In this document: in pieces, positions 26,655 to 36,513 of the stretch
How positions within the stretch are numbered: the first letter of the stretch is position 1
How the letters are laid out: every line of letters begins with the position of its first letter
Assembly: GCF_011769525.1 (NCBI RefSeq)
Contig: NZ_CP050440.1
Location: 1 to 64,000, forward strand
Direction of reading: 5' to 3'
Length of the DNA stretch: 64,000 bases
Origin: Tolypothrix sp. PCC 7910
GTDB taxonomy: Bacteria > Cyanobacteriota > Cyanobacteriia > Cyanobacteriales > Nostocaceae
Made by a program: the position numbers and the translations under genes
The notes under the pieces: model-generated
Seen by the model: the letters and a program-made list of their open reading frames with translations, nothing else
Told to the model about the DNA's origin: nothing
Database searches by the model: none

Positions 26655-27841
26655 TGCTCAACCTCGTCACTGATACCCCTGACTGAGACGCGATTTGTCG
26701 TGTCTCGACTATCTACTGGTGCAGTGGTAGAAACCATCGCCGCCATTAACTGTTCCAACGCTACTTTAAACGGTAGTCGATGGATATCGGAATTCGGATT
26801 AAGGGCGATTTCCGCAGCGGTTTGCAGTTCAGCTAGGGTAATATTGCCCAATCCCAAATCACTCAATTTTTGTGGCAATCCAATCTCTGCATAAAATTTC
26901 ACTAGCTGTTGTCTGGATGTGGCTGCTAGTTGATTGCCTTGAACCATTTCTTCTAAACGCAGTTGCACTAAGATGCCATAGGCAACTTTTTCACCGTGAA
27001 TACTGCTATGTCCGGCAATGTGAGTTAAACCATTATGCACTGCATGGGCGGCAACGGTACGGCACTGTGCGCCTCCTAATCCCCCAACTACCCCAGCCAT
27101 CAACACTGAAGCATCTACGACTTCTTGCCAATCTTCACTACCTGGCGTTTGCAAGGCGGCGACTGACTTTTGCAATAAAATATCGCGCAGAACTCGTGCT
27201 TGCTGCACAGCACCAATAATTAAAGTTTGTTGGGAATGTCCACTACTGACTGACGCTTCATACCACTTGGCGATCGCATCTCCGATTCCCGCTACTAAGG
27301 TATGCTGTGGTGCGGTTTGAATTAAGTCGTAATCCAGAATCAGCAAATCGGGACAGCGAGATAGGGCCACATCATAAAGAAACGCCCCATCCTCAGAATA
27401 AACATTCGAGAGGGCAGACCAAGCCGCACAGGTAGCCGCTGAGGTGGGAATTGTCACCACTGGTAATTGTAACTGATGGGCTACTAACTTCGCTGTATCC
27501 AGTGCTTTACCACCACCAAAACCGATAATCAAATCAGCTTTATGTGCTTTTGCTGCTTTCCGCAAAGATTCCAAGCTAGCTTCACAGCAATCTGCACCAT
27601 AGTCAGCTGCAGCGATATCTAATTTTTGCTGTTCTAAAATGGGTTGCAAACTCTCTTTGGTAATCGCCAGAGTTTGCTTTCCCGCCACAATTAAGGGACG
27701 ATTCCCCAAACGCGCAATCTCTGTTGATGCCGTCTGCAATATATTGGAACCACGAATTACTTTTGCTGGCGCGATCGCCAACGTCAATAATGAACTAGGT
27801 GTTTGAGTAGACAAGGTTTGAGTAGAAATTTGATTGGGCAT
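26651..27841 (-). CDS. Iron-containing alcohol dehydrogenase family protein (GldA-like)
   Basis: 396 residues. An NAD-binding N-terminal domain with the GGGKALD motif and TIPTSAATCAA is followed by a helical metal-binding domain. Likely metal ligands are the Asp of GDAIAKW, His in HAVHNGLTHIAGH and His in HGEKVAYG. It is closest in look to glycerol dehydrogenases; the substrate is not determined. The last ~20 residues (SRDTTNRVSVRG...) are encoded by a copy of the genome's GACGCGAT palindromic repeat, so the C-terminus is repeat-derived. First gene of a two-gene operon with the aminotransferase; the ATG is at 27841 on the minus strand. Confidence 0.85.
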   Translation of the reverse strand: MPNQISTQTLSTQTPSSLLTLAIAPAKVIRGSNILQTASTEIARLGNRPLIVAGKQTLAITKESLQPILEQQKLDIAAADYGADCCEASLESLRKAAKAHKADLIIGFGGGKALDTAKLVAHQLQLPVVTIPTSAATCAAWSALSNVYSEDGAFLYDVALSRCPDLLILDYDLIQTAPQHTLVAGIGDAIAKWYEASVSSGHSQQTLIIGAVQQARVLRDILLQKSVAALQTPGSEDWQEVVDASVLMAGVVGGLGGAQCRTVAAHAVHNGLTHIAGHSSIHGEKVAYGILVQLRLEEMVQGNQLAATSRQQLVKFYAEIGLPQKLSDLGLGNITLAELQTAAEIALNPNSDIHRLPFKVALEQLMAAMVSTTAPVDSRDTTNRVSVRGISDEVEQ

Positions 27842-28612
27842 ATAACTAGTTTGCCAAAACCTTGATATTTCTTAACAAATTAAAAGCGCCAATAGGTAAT
27901 GATGCCGGATAGTTATAAGTTAAGCTGTTTGCCACTATCAGCAATTCTGATGACTCAACTAATAAAATTGGGGAATGACATCAACTAAGCCTGTTGCCAA
28001 CTGGTTGAGCAGTTTGACACTATGGCTTAATTCTATATTGCCCATTATCCTAAAATTCCGAACTACCAAAGTTTTGAATAACCGTATAGTGAATTAACAA
28101 TACCACTCCCAGATACTGAGGAAAAGTCTTTGGGCATTCGGTTTTGGGTATAAGGAACAGCCAATAATTTTTCCTACTACCATGACCGATTACCGACAGG
28201 CTGATTAACTTTTTCTTATTACTGGAATTGCTAAGTTAATATCTTAAACTAAAAAAAATCATTATTGTATACTGAAATACAAAAAAAACTATGTTTTACT
28301 GATGACAGAAAGAATTGCTGTTGTTTACAAGAATATACTTACTCAACCAAGCTAGATATTTCTGCAAAAACCTTGCCATACATCAAAAATATCAATCTTT
28401 GGGTGGAAGAATATTGATTACATAACTGGTGTAAAAAACACAATCTCAGGCAATTAAGGAACAGAGAATGCTATCAATACATGAATAGGGGTGCAAAGCT
28501 TTGCGCCCCTATTCATGTCCTATTCATGTATTGATGTATTACCAAGATTAAACAGGAACGTGAAGCCTGAAAAATGCTTTTCGTTGGGCTATACCTGATT
28601 TTGCCAACATTT
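27842..28612. other. Intergenic 771 bp with a long hairpin
   Basis: No gene is seen. At 28480-28517 an 18-bp stem (CATGAATAGGGGTGCAAA with TTTGCGCCCCTATTCATG, one G-U) is extended by a partial repeat CCTATTCATGTATTGATG that can pair instead with ATCAATACATGAATAGG at 28472. Two alternative foldings are therefore possible. It lies ~95 bp beyond the end of the Ycf51 gene. Confidence 0.55.
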
Positions 28613-29134
28613 CTAAGCTGTAGGCTTTGGCAACTGAGCAAATTTTTCTGGGTAAAGTTCCACAGTGATATTAGAGTCTTCACGACTAACTAGCGATCGC
28701 TTAACCTGACCCAAATATAAAGGTACAGTCACCCCTGGTTCTGGGTGAATTAAAGCCCGGGCTCGAATTGTCAGTTGGTTTTCAGTCTTAGAACCCAAGC
28801 GGCCAAAAGAATAGAGATTACTAGCGGCTTGTCGTAAAGTTGCGTCTAATGCTGAAGTGGTAATTTGGGGTGTGGTGGAAATTACGGCTTGTGTGGAACC
28901 ATTGTCATAAACCAGAGTGTAGCGGACTGCACCAGGAATCACAGTCCGGCTCAAAGGTACTAATGAGAGTGCAAATAAACCAGCTGTGACCACCAGCATA
29001 AAGCCAGTTGTACCCACCAGCCGAAAGCGGATGCCCCATTTAAAAATTAAACCCAAGACTGCTAAGGCGGCAAACACCAACGTTGCAATACCTGACCATT
29101 GGGTGTATTGAAGAAAATCAGCTGTTGTGAGCAT
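28613..29134 (-). CDS. ycf51: Ycf51 family protein
   Basis: 173 residues. Two membrane spans near the N-terminus (about 15-33 and 38-58) are followed by a soluble beta-rich domain (AVRYTLVYDNGSTQ; VTVPLYLGQVKRSLVSRED). Length and pattern match the Ycf51/DUF2518 family of cyanobacteria and some red-algal plastids, whose function is not established. Its ATG is at 29134 on the minus strand. It appears monocistronic. Confidence 0.82.
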   Translation of the reverse strand: MLTTADFLQYTQWSGIATLVFAALAVLGLIFKWGIRFRLVGTTGFMLVVTAGLFALSLVPLSRTVIPGAVRYTLVYDNGSTQAVISTTPQITTSALDATLRQAASNLYSFGRLGSKTENQLTIRARALIHPEPGVTVPLYLGQVKRSLVSREDSNITVELYPEKFAQLPKPTA

Positions 29135-29490
29135 AAGCTTGGCTACTGAGGCATGAATTTTTGATTACAGACAAAACCATTCTACCTAGTGCCTACACCC
29201 TAGCAGGTTGTTTTCCTACCTTATACCAAGTTGCCATTACCCTTGTTGTGAAATTAAGGCCCCTACTACATTGGCTTTCGAGGAAATCAGAAGATCCAGC
29301 AGCCCAACTGGGAATTACTTCTAGGAGTCTGATTCCACTTCAGCTTCTTCATTCTTCAATAGTAAAATTGCTGATGTAGTCACGCGCAATGGGCTCAAAA
29401 AATAAGGCAGCAGCTAAGGTTGTCCAATCGCTATACTGACTCAAAAAAGCCTGCTAAGTCATCAGGATTATTTACTCAGTTCAACTCTTC
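29135..29490. other. Intergenic, no gene supported
   Basis: The spacer contains a weak 72-codon open frame on the plus strand without a ribosome-binding site or recognisable domain. I do not call it. Confidence 0.4.
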
Positions 29491-29820
29491 TCAGACTTCA
29501 AACTTCAGCCTTTTCACCCAGTGTCTTTGCCAAAGAATCGTGGCTAAGTTAGTGAATAAACAAGTTATTGCTAGACATAACAAGATATAAGTTGGCAGCA
29601 TCACTACACCAACGGCAAACCAAGTATATACGTGCCATACCATGATTAAAGCAAAAATACTGGCAATTCCCGCCGATTGCCATACTTGATGTGATGGGCG
29701 ATGGATTACCGTCAAGATAATTGTCGATAATGTGGCTAATAGGTTTGCAGGGACAAGAAACGCACAAATACTTACGCAGTTGGCGCGAGAGAACTCAGCT
29801 AAGGTGTGGAAATCGAGCAT
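29491..29820 (-). CDS. Small multi-pass membrane protein, hypothetical
   Basis: 109 residues from the ATG at 29820. Three hydrophobic segments (about 18-38, 46-66 and 68-95) are followed by a short basic end (RHWVKRLKFEV). No catalytic motif. The frame is open to a TTG at 29871, giving 126 residues, but the ATG is more plausible; neither has a clear ribosome-binding site. I do not recognise the family. Confidence 0.5.
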   Translation of the reverse strand: MLDFHTLAEFSRANCVSICAFLVPANLLATLSTIILTVIHRPSHQVWQSAGIASIFALIMVWHVYTWFAVGVVMLPTYILLCLAITCLFTNLATILWQRHWVKRLKFEV

Positions 29821-29980
29821 CAAGTTGTTGGGATAATGTTCGCTTATACTAACAAATTTAATATATTTCAAAATAATTGAACTTACCTTAGCATGAGTAA
29901 GAGTGAAGGAATCAATATGTGTAACATAATTTAAATTAATTACAGCCTTTAAAAATGTTAATCATATTGTTAATAAATTA

Positions 29981-30001
29981 ATGGTGGGTAATCCCCACCA
30001 T
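29981..30001 (-). terminator. Hairpin after the fasciclin gene
   Basis: On the minus strand ATGGTGGGG pairs with CCCACCAT around ATTA, 7 bp after the fasciclin stop. It is followed by TAATTTATT, a weak T-tract. Confidence 0.55.
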
Positions 30002-30008
30002 CACCAAA

Positions 30009-30410
30009 TCATCCCATTAAAATCACCGTATCAATGACGTGAATTACACCATTATCAGCTTCGATATCCGCTGCTAAAACTGTGGCGTTTTTCACTTCAA
30101 ATCCATCAGAACAATCAATTTTGATTGGTGAACCTTCCACAGAAGTAACGGTTCCAAGTTTTGCTAAGTCAGACTGCATCAGCTTTCCAGGCACTACATG
30201 AAATTTTAAAATCCTTGTTAACTGAGGAATATTTTGCACTAGAGTTTGAATAGTTCCTGCTGGTAACTTAGCAAAAGCATCATCAGTAGGAGCAAACACA
30301 GTAAACGGCCCAGGACTTTTTAATGTTTCTACTAAACCAGCAGCTTGTACAGCAGTTACTAAGGTTTTAAACGCGTCATTGCTAACGGCAATATCTACAA
30401 TATCAGCCAT
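30009..30410 (-). CDS. Fasciclin (FAS1) domain protein
   Basis: 133 residues, one FAS1 domain. The H1 region is [20 protein letters not shown], followed by [11 protein letters not shown], and the H2 region is [11 protein letters not shown]. It ends with the usual [15 protein letters not shown]1 domains mediate adhesion. No signal peptide is present, so this copy is predicted cytoplasmic or non-classically exported, as in many cyanobacterial homologues. The ATG at 30410 has AGGAT upstream. Monocistronic. Confidence 0.93.
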   Translation of the reverse strand: MADIVDIAVSNDAFKTLVTAVQAAGLVETLKSPGPFTVFAPTDDAFAKLPAGTIQTLVQNIPQLTRILKFHVVPGKLMQSDLAKLGTVTSVEGSPIKIDCSDGFEVKNATVLAADIEADNGVIHVIDTVILMG

Positions 30411-30581
30411 TTATTTATCCTATATTTGTGTATGTCATCATAAAGGATAGTAAACCATTTTTAAGTTTTATTACACCAGGTGAGTAAAAAATTAGGTGCA
30501 ATTATATAACACTTACACGCGAGTGTATTCTTGTTAGGTATCTCCTTATGATCAGCATAGAAAAATATCATTGTAGGTAAA

Positions 30582-31517
30582 ATGTCCGAGCGTAGTTACG
30601 CCATTTTAGGTACTGGTGCATTAGGTGGTTTTTATGGTGCCAAGCTGCAAAAAGCTGGTTTAGATGTCCACTTTTTGCTGAGAAGTGATTATGAATATGT
30701 GAGTAAATCGGGTTTGGTGGTGGAATCAATTGATGGTGATTTCACGCTGACTCAAGTCAACGCCTACGATGATGTCGCCAAAATGCCACAATGCGATGTG
30801 GTGGTGGTGTCGCTGAAAACTACACAAAACCATTTACTACCGCAGATGTTACCGCCCGTGGTTAAGGATAATGGGGTGGTGTTGGTGTTGCAAAATGGAC
30901 TGGCGGTAGAAGAGGAAGTTGCCAAGATAGTTGACAATGTGACTATTATTGGTGGGTTGTGTTTTCTCTGTTCCAACAAAGTTGCAGATGGACATATACG
31001 CCATCTTGACTATGGACAAATTACCTTGGGAGAATATGCTGCTAACTACGAGCCAATGGGGATTACACCCAGGATGCAGCAAATAGCTGATGACTTTACT
31101 AATGCAGGTATCGCTATAGAGTTAACTGAAGACTTATTACTGGGGCGATGGAAAAAATTAGTGTGGAATATTCCCTATAATGGGCTGTCTGTAATTCTTA
31201 ACGCCAGAACTGATGAGTTAATGGCGAATCTGCACACCCGTGAGTTAGTGGAAAAGGTGATGTATGAAGTTAGCGCTGGGGCGAAGACGGCGGGGAGGGT
31301 GATTGCGGAGAGTTTTATTCAAACTATGTTGGAGTACACGGTGAAGATGAAGCCTTACCGTACCAGCATGAAGATTGATTATGATGAACGTCGTCCTTTG
31401 GAAGTGGAAGCGATTTTTGGGAATCCGTTACGGAAGGCGCAAGCGGCTGGGGTGGATTTACAGTTGATTCGGTGTTTGTATCAGCAGTTGAAGTTTTTGG
31501 ATATGAGGGATGGGTAA
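30582..31517 (+). CDS. 2-dehydropantoate 2-reductase family protein
   Basis: 311 residues. An N-terminal Rossmann fold (YAILGTGALGGFYGA) and a helical C-terminal domain as in ApbA/PanE ketopantoate reductases. The catalytic Lys is probably in GRWKKLVWNIPYN, and the Asn/Glu region is VEAIFGNPL. It reduces 2-dehydropantoate with NADPH in pantothenate synthesis if it is true PanE. Several paralogues per genome are usual, so panE is not assigned. The stop TAA lies at the first unit of an STRR array (GGGGATT heptamers). Confidence 0.85.
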   Translation: MSERSYAILGTGALGGFYGAKLQKAGLDVHFLLRSDYEYVSKSGLVVESIDGDFTLTQVNAYDDVAKMPQCDVVVVSLKTTQNHLLPQMLPPVVKDNGVVLVLQNGLAVEEEVAKIVDNVTIIGGLCFLCSNKVADGHIRHLDYGQITLGEYAANYEPMGITPRMQQIADDFTNAGIAIELTEDLLLGRWKKLVWNIPYNGLSVILNARTDELMANLHTRELVEKVMYEVSAGAKTAGRVIAESFIQTMLEYTVKMKPYRTSMKIDYDERRPLEVEAIFGNPLRKAQAAGVDLQLIRCLYQQLKFLDMRDG

Positions 31518-31660
31518 TGGGGATTGGGGATTGGGGATTGGGGATTGGGTAATGGGGATTGGGGATTGGGGATTGGGGATTGGTAATTGGTAATTCGTAA
31601 TTCGTAATTCGTAATTCGTAATTGGAAGAAGACGCGATGAATCGCGTCTCTACAAGGGTG
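31510..31660. repeat. STRR arrays (GGGGATT, AATTCGT) and GACGCGAT palindrome
   Basis: GGGGATT heptamers run from within the stop codon of the ketopantoate reductase-like gene. They are followed by four AATTCGT heptamers and the palindrome GACGCGAT-GA-ATCGCGTC at about 31630. The whole spacer to the end of the trehalase gene is repeat. Confidence 0.85.
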
Positions 31661-31663
31661 GAT

Positions 31664-33184
31664 TTACATTAAAGTTGCGAGGAGTTCGAGTACTACGCCA
31701 TTTGTCCAGCCGAAGCCGACTTCGTTGGAACTGTAGCCAAAGCAAATTTCGTCGGAAACGTTGGCGGAACAGCGTTCTACGTCGTATTTTTCGACTAGGC
31801 TACCGCGACGCTCAAATTCTTTAATTACCATAGCTAAGAATTTGCGGGCAATGCGATCGCCTTCTTGATGATAGCCGTAACGGTGTAATCCTTGGACGGC
31901 GATTAATGTTAAGGGTGCCCAGCCAAAGGGTGCGTCCCATTGGTTACCTGTAACGCGGGTGCTGGTAAATAATCCCCCTGGGGCTTCAAATAAGGAGAGG
32001 TTTTCCACAACGCGTTTGGCTTGTGCGTCAGAGGCGACTCCTACCCACAGGGGATAAAAGGTGGTAGCAAATTCGTATTTGCGGCGTGTTTGAGTTTGAA
32101 AGTGATAGTCGAGATAAAGTCCTTGGGCTTCATCCCAAAGACATTGATCAATGCGATCGCGTCTTACCTCTGCGCGATCGCGCCATTGTTGCGCTAGTTG
32201 TTCGTTACCAAGAATATCGTTGATTTGCGCTAAGTCTTGTTCCATTTGGTAAAGCAAGCTGTTGAGGCACACGGGCGCATAGTGGATAATATCAATACTA
32301 AAAGGGCCAAAGCGATTGCTGATATCAAAACCAGATTCGCGCATGGTGCGATCGCCTTTGTAAAACAGATTGCTTAATTCGTCTGTTTCTCGGTCATAGT
32401 AAAGGCTGACATCATAATCTTCGATTTCAAATCTTTGATAGTATTCCTTGACGCGTTCATAGTGGTTTTTCCCTTCTTCATCGCGTTCTGAGAATAATAC
32501 TTCTGGTGCTGGGCTTTCGCCTAAAGCATAATACCTAGATAACCCTGTGGCGGGGTTGAGGTGGGGCGGGACTACCCAGTAATAGTAAAATTGCTCTAAC
32601 AACGGTACTGTTGACCTCAGCCATTCTTCATCTTGGCTATGTTGGAACATCGCTAAAACCATCAAGCTGAGGACGGGGGGTTGCGATCGCGACAGCATAT
32701 AAGTACGGTTGGCATTGAGGATAGTACCGTAATGCTGTACTTGGTAAAGTAGCTGATCGACTTGACTTTGGGCTAAATCCGATTCGCCATCTCGTAATAA
32801 ACCTAGCAAAATAAAATAGCTGTCCCAGCCGTACATTTCGTTAAAGCGTCCGCCTGGAACAACGTAATCGCCGGGGAGATATAACAATCCATGTTCTCTA
32901 ATGGCTTCGGCTTCAGGGGGTAAGGTGCGAATTTCTATTTGGCGGACTTCGTCTTTTGATAGCGATCGCTCTAAGACAGACTGAACATTGGGACAATCTT
33001 CTCTAGGGGAGATGTAGATAATCCAAGGGCTATCGGGTTTGTGTTCTAGTTTGGCATCTTTGGCAGATTGCAGTAAATGTGAGTGCGATCGCCTTAAGGT
33101 TTTCCAGGTTTTTTTGATATATGTTCTGACAGCTGCAATTTGTGTGCTGGTAAATGGGGATTGGGTGGAAGTTTGAGGTGTCAT
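31664..33184 (-). CDS. treH: Trehalase (GH37)
   Basis: 506 residues. It hydrolyses trehalose to two glucoses. Trehalase signature 1, PGGRFNEMYGWDSY, is present near residue 112 and signature 2, QWDAPFGWAP, in the C-terminal part; the (alpha/alpha)6 fold is expected. No signal peptide, so it is cytoplasmic. I use the ATG at 33184. It is last in the treZ-treY-treH order known from Anabaena, where the cluster responds to dehydration (established for that organism, inferred here). A 300-bp gap with a four-hairpin repeat separates it from treY, so cotranscription is uncertain. Confidence 0.93.
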   Translation of the reverse strand: MTPQTSTQSPFTSTQIAAVRTYIKKTWKTLRRSHSHLLQSAKDAKLEHKPDSPWIIYISPREDCPNVQSVLERSLSKDEVRQIEIRTLPPEAEAIREHGLLYLPGDYVVPGGRFNEMYGWDSYFILLGLLRDGESDLAQSQVDQLLYQVQHYGTILNANRTYMLSRSQPPVLSLMVLAMFQHSQDEEWLRSTVPLLEQFYYYWVVPPHLNPATGLSRYYALGESPAPEVLFSERDEEGKNHYERVKEYYQRFEIEDYDVSLYYDRETDELSNLFYKGDRTMRESGFDISNRFGPFSIDIIHYAPVCLNSLLYQMEQDLAQINDILGNEQLAQQWRDRAEVRRDRIDQCLWDEAQGLYLDYHFQTQTRRKYEFATTFYPLWVGVASDAQAKRVVENLSLFEAPGGLFTSTRVTGNQWDAPFGWAPLTLIAVQGLHRYGYHQEGDRIARKFLAMVIKEFERRGSLVEKYDVERCSANVSDEICFGYSSNEVGFGWTNGVVLELLATLM

Positions 33185-33285
33185 AAGCAATTTATGGAAA
33201 ATTTTTTCTCACGCAGAGGCGCAAAGGAGAATGAATTTGAACCGCAGATAAACGCGGATAAGAAAGATTTCTCCGTTAAGCTTCC

Positions 33286-33414
33286 TAGCCCGCCTGAGAA
33301 TGAATTCTCAGGCTAATAGCCAAAGTCTACTCAAGTAGACTCAAAATTGTGGTGATATTTAGTCATCTTGAGATGACTTTTCCTATTAGCAAGGAACTTC
33401 AGTTCCTTGCGGGA
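33286..33414. repeat. Four-hairpin repeat element, copy B
   Basis: The hairpins are at 33293-33312, 33324-33341, 33361-33378 and 33389-33410 (11-bp stem GCAAGGAACT/AGTTCCTTGC plus ends). The outer stem is CCCGC at 33289 with GCGGG at 33409. Spacers are 11, 19 and 10 nt. It sits between treY and treH. A GACGCGAT palindrome follows at 33454. Confidence 0.85.
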
Positions 33415-33482
33415 CGAGGTTTTCACTTGGGTAATACTCAGAACTCTTGTACAGACGCGATTCATCGCGTCTCTGCAATTAA

Positions 33483-36278
33483 TTACTCAGCACTCACTAA
33501 CAAAGCCACGGGAAAATGCGCTAGTGCTGCGCCGATGGATAATGTTGCTGTCGCCTCGAAGGATTGCTGAGTTAGCAGATTTTTCCAGGTGGCGGAGGTT
33601 CCTGTGGGTAATTGCAGGTGTGTATCTTGCCATACCGATTCGCCTAAGGGATATTCCCCAGGTTGAATAAGGTTGGTGAGAAAACGCGGGGCGATCGCGA
33701 TCGCGGTTTGGTTTCCCTGCTGTCTGGCAAAGGCGATAATATGATCGGCGTGGGTTCCCTGAATTTCTAGGGGTAGATATTCACCGTCTTGGAATAATTG
33801 CAGGTAATCGATTCTGGCTTTTAGGGCTTGTACTGTTAAAAAGAGTTTGATTCTCCCATCGGTTTTGGCGGTGAGTAATTCCGGAATTAAGCCGAGAATG
33901 TCGGTTTTGATTTGCTGTTTGATGTCGTTTAAATAACTCCGACGCTGTTCAAAATCTACGGGACGACGGTTATCGGGATCGACTAAGCTGAGTTCCCAAA
34001 GTTCGGTTCCTTGGTAAAAGTCGGGTACGCCAGGGGCGGCAATTTTTAGTAGAGTTTGAGAAAGGGAGTTGAAGATACCATAGTTGGCAATGCGCTGTTG
34101 AAACTCGCGGAAATCTGTGAGGAATTCTTGAGAGATTGATGGATCTAAGACTTTCTCGACAAAAGCTGTACAAGCTTCTTCATATTCGCTATCTGGACGC
34201 AACCATGCTGTATGTACTTTCGCTTCCCGAATCGATTTAATGATGTATTCTTTCACCCTTTCCCCAAAGGATGAATATTCATGTTCTGCGAAGGGAAAAG
34301 CCCCAACTAGTGTTTGATAGAGGAAATATTCGTCATTGCGATCGGGCATAGTTGCATTTTTGCGCTTGCTTTTATGCCCTTGATTCATGCTACTCCACTT
34401 GTTAACTCGCTGTTCCCACTCATCGGGAATTTCTGACAGCACATTTAACCTGGCGCGCACATCTTCACCCCGCTTAGTGTCGTGGGTGGCGGTGGTGTTC
34501 ATGGTATGAGTCCAAGTTTGTTGGTGCTTTTGGTTAAAGCTATGAAATTCGCCCAGGGAAATACCAAAATGACTGGGATTTCCGCCGACTTCATTCAGGG
34601 AAATAAAGCGGTTGTAGGAATATAATGTGGTGTCTTCTACACCTTTTGCCATCAATGGCCCGGTATATTGCTGCATCCGCATGACAAAATATAGCCATTG
34701 TTCCCGTTCGGTTTGCGTGAGGGAAGAATCAAACTCCAGCAGCATCAGCTTTTCAATGAAGTCCATCTCATGCTGTAACAAAGGCGCTTGGGCTTTGGCT
34801 TGGCGAATTACTTCCTCAATGTAAGCGCGATCGCTTTCATGGATGCCATCTGGTGTAATATAGGTGCGGTAAATAGGGAAGAGAGTCAGAATTTCTGCGA
34901 TCGCTCTTTTTAAGCCGTTGACTGTAAAATCATTGCCAAAGCGATATTTGCTGGAAATATTCTTTAACAAAATCGCTAAATTATCAACGTCGCCTGCTAA
35001 ATTCTTTTCCAAAATTAGGTGCTTATTCTTGTTGACAAGCGATGCATAATCTACTTTCGCACCGATAAATTTCTGATAAATTTGCTCAAATTCTGATTCA
35101 TTTGCTGATTGACAGAATACGCCATTGATATAATTTAAAAAGTCATAACCAGATGTACCTGCAATTCTCCAATTTTCTGGTAAATCTTCCGTCATTTCCA
35201 AGATTTTTTCAACGGTGATATAGACATCACCCATTTTTTCTTGCAGTCTTTCTAAATATTGGCTGGGGTTATAAAGTCCGTCAATATGGTCAATACGTAA
35301 GCCTGTAAATTTACCTTCTTCTACTAATTTTTGAATTAAGCTATGGGTGTTATTAAAAACCCGCAGTTCTTCAACTTTCACCGAAATCAGTTCATTGACA
35401 GTAAAGAAGCGGCGATAGTTCATTTCTTCCGCGCCAACTTTCCAAAAGGCGAGGCGATAAAATTGCTCTTTGAGGATGTCATCGAGCAAATTAAAGCTTT
35501 CGGAATTACCTGGTTCGCCGTTGAAGGTTTTCAGGTTTTCGTCAATGAACTCGCGGATATCATCATTGCTACTATATAGTTCCCAAACTAAACCTTTAAT
35601 AAAGGCAATTTGGTCTTGACGTTGTTTACCAGCCACCTCAGAAGGGACATTTTTTAGAATGTAGAGAATCCCTAATAATTTAATAAAATCAGGGTGATTG
35701 CGTCCTAAAGTGCGGGTGAGTTTACCAAGATTATGAGTGAGGAATTTGGTATAAGACTCTAACCGCAACGGCAATTTTAAACTGTAATAATTAACAGTTA
35801 ACCCGTTTTGTTCATATTGTAATTGAATGTCTCCCTTTTCTAAGGAAACCCCGTAGAAGTCTCCCAGCAAAGGCGCGAGTATGCGCTGTTCGCGATCGCC
35901 AAAGGGAACATTCCAGCATAAATCAAAGTAGTCGGTATAGCTGGAATCTGGGCCATGTTCTAATACATCCATTAGGTAGGCGTTTTCGCTACTATAAGCC
36001 ATGTGGTTAGGTACAATATCTTGTAACCAGCCCATATTAAGGGATTGGAGTTCGCTAACTAAGGCTTCAAAGGATTCGGTAGTACCTAATTCAGGATTAA
36101 GTTGAGCAGCATCTACGACATCATAGCCATGAGTACTACCGGATCTAGCTTTGAAGATGGGTGAGGCGTATAAATCGGAGATACCTAAATCAGCCAGGTA
36201 AGCTGCGATCGCCTTTGCATTGTCAAAGTTAAATTGGGATGTAAATTGAATTCGATATGTAGCTTTAGGAATTCGCAT
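33483..36278 (-). CDS. treY: Malto-oligosyltrehalose synthase
   Basis: 931 residues, usual for TreY. It turns the reducing-end alpha-1,4 bond of maltodextrins into the alpha-1,1 bond of trehalose. GH13 motifs: the N-terminal YRIQFTSQFNF and LYASPIFKARSGSTHGYDV segments, region II GLRIDHIDGLYNP (nucleophile Asp), general acid in ITVEKILEM, and region IV ATHDTKRGEDVRARL. It works with TreZ, which releases the trehalose. The ATG is at 36278; 235 bp separate it from treZ upstream. Confidence 0.96.
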   Translation of the reverse strand: MRIPKATYRIQFTSQFNFDNAKAIAAYLADLGISDLYASPIFKARSGSTHGYDVVDAAQLNPELGTTESFEALVSELQSLNMGWLQDIVPNHMAYSSENAYLMDVLEHGPDSSYTDYFDLCWNVPFGDREQRILAPLLGDFYGVSLEKGDIQLQYEQNGLTVNYYSLKLPLRLESYTKFLTHNLGKLTRTLGRNHPDFIKLLGILYILKNVPSEVAGKQRQDQIAFIKGLVWELYSSNDDIREFIDENLKTFNGEPGNSESFNLLDDILKEQFYRLAFWKVGAEEMNYRRFFTVNELISVKVEELRVFNNTHSLIQKLVEEGKFTGLRIDHIDGLYNPSQYLERLQEKMGDVYITVEKILEMTEDLPENWRIAGTSGYDFLNYINGVFCQSANESEFEQIYQKFIGAKVDYASLVNKNKHLILEKNLAGDVDNLAILLKNISSKYRFGNDFTVNGLKRAIAEILTLFPIYRTYITPDGIHESDRAYIEEVIRQAKAQAPLLQHEMDFIEKLMLLEFDSSLTQTEREQWLYFVMRMQQYTGPLMAKGVEDTTLYSYNRFISLNEVGGNPSHFGISLGEFHSFNQKHQQTWTHTMNTTATHDTKRGEDVRARLNVLSEIPDEWEQRVNKWSSMNQGHKSKRKNATMPDRNDEYFLYQTLVGAFPFAEHEYSSFGERVKEYIIKSIREAKVHTAWLRPDSEYEEACTAFVEKVLDPSISQEFLTDFREFQQRIANYGIFNSLSQTLLKIAAPGVPDFYQGTELWELSLVDPDNRRPVDFEQRRSYLNDIKQQIKTDILGLIPELLTAKTDGRIKLFLTVQALKARIDYLQLFQDGEYLPLEIQGTHADHIIAFARQQGNQTAIAIAPRFLTNLIQPGEYPLGESVWQDTHLQLPTGTSATWKNLLTQQSFEATATLSIGAALAHFPVALLVSAE

Positions 36279-36513
36279 AATATTGTTGTTTTAATGGGGG
36301 AATAAGGGTAATACAATTTTGGATTTTGGATTGAGAATTAGTCTCTATGTAGAGTTCTGTCAATCCATCTGTCGCACTCCTTTTTCAAATTGATATAGTA
36401 TTCTTTGCGTCTTTGCGTGAGATTTCTTTTAAACGAACCGCGTTCGCGAAGCGTCTCGCAGAGAAGGCGCGAAGTGCGCTAAGGAAGAGGAGAAGAAGAG
36501 TGAATAAGAGAAA

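Noticed and set aside
25470-27841. Naming the operon as lysine or glycerol metabolism
   Set aside because: Both families have many substrates and the sequences do not fix one; only family names are given.
29161-29379. 72-codon frame upstream of Ycf51
   Set aside because: Starts on a weak codon without a ribosome-binding site, with no domain and no supporting context.
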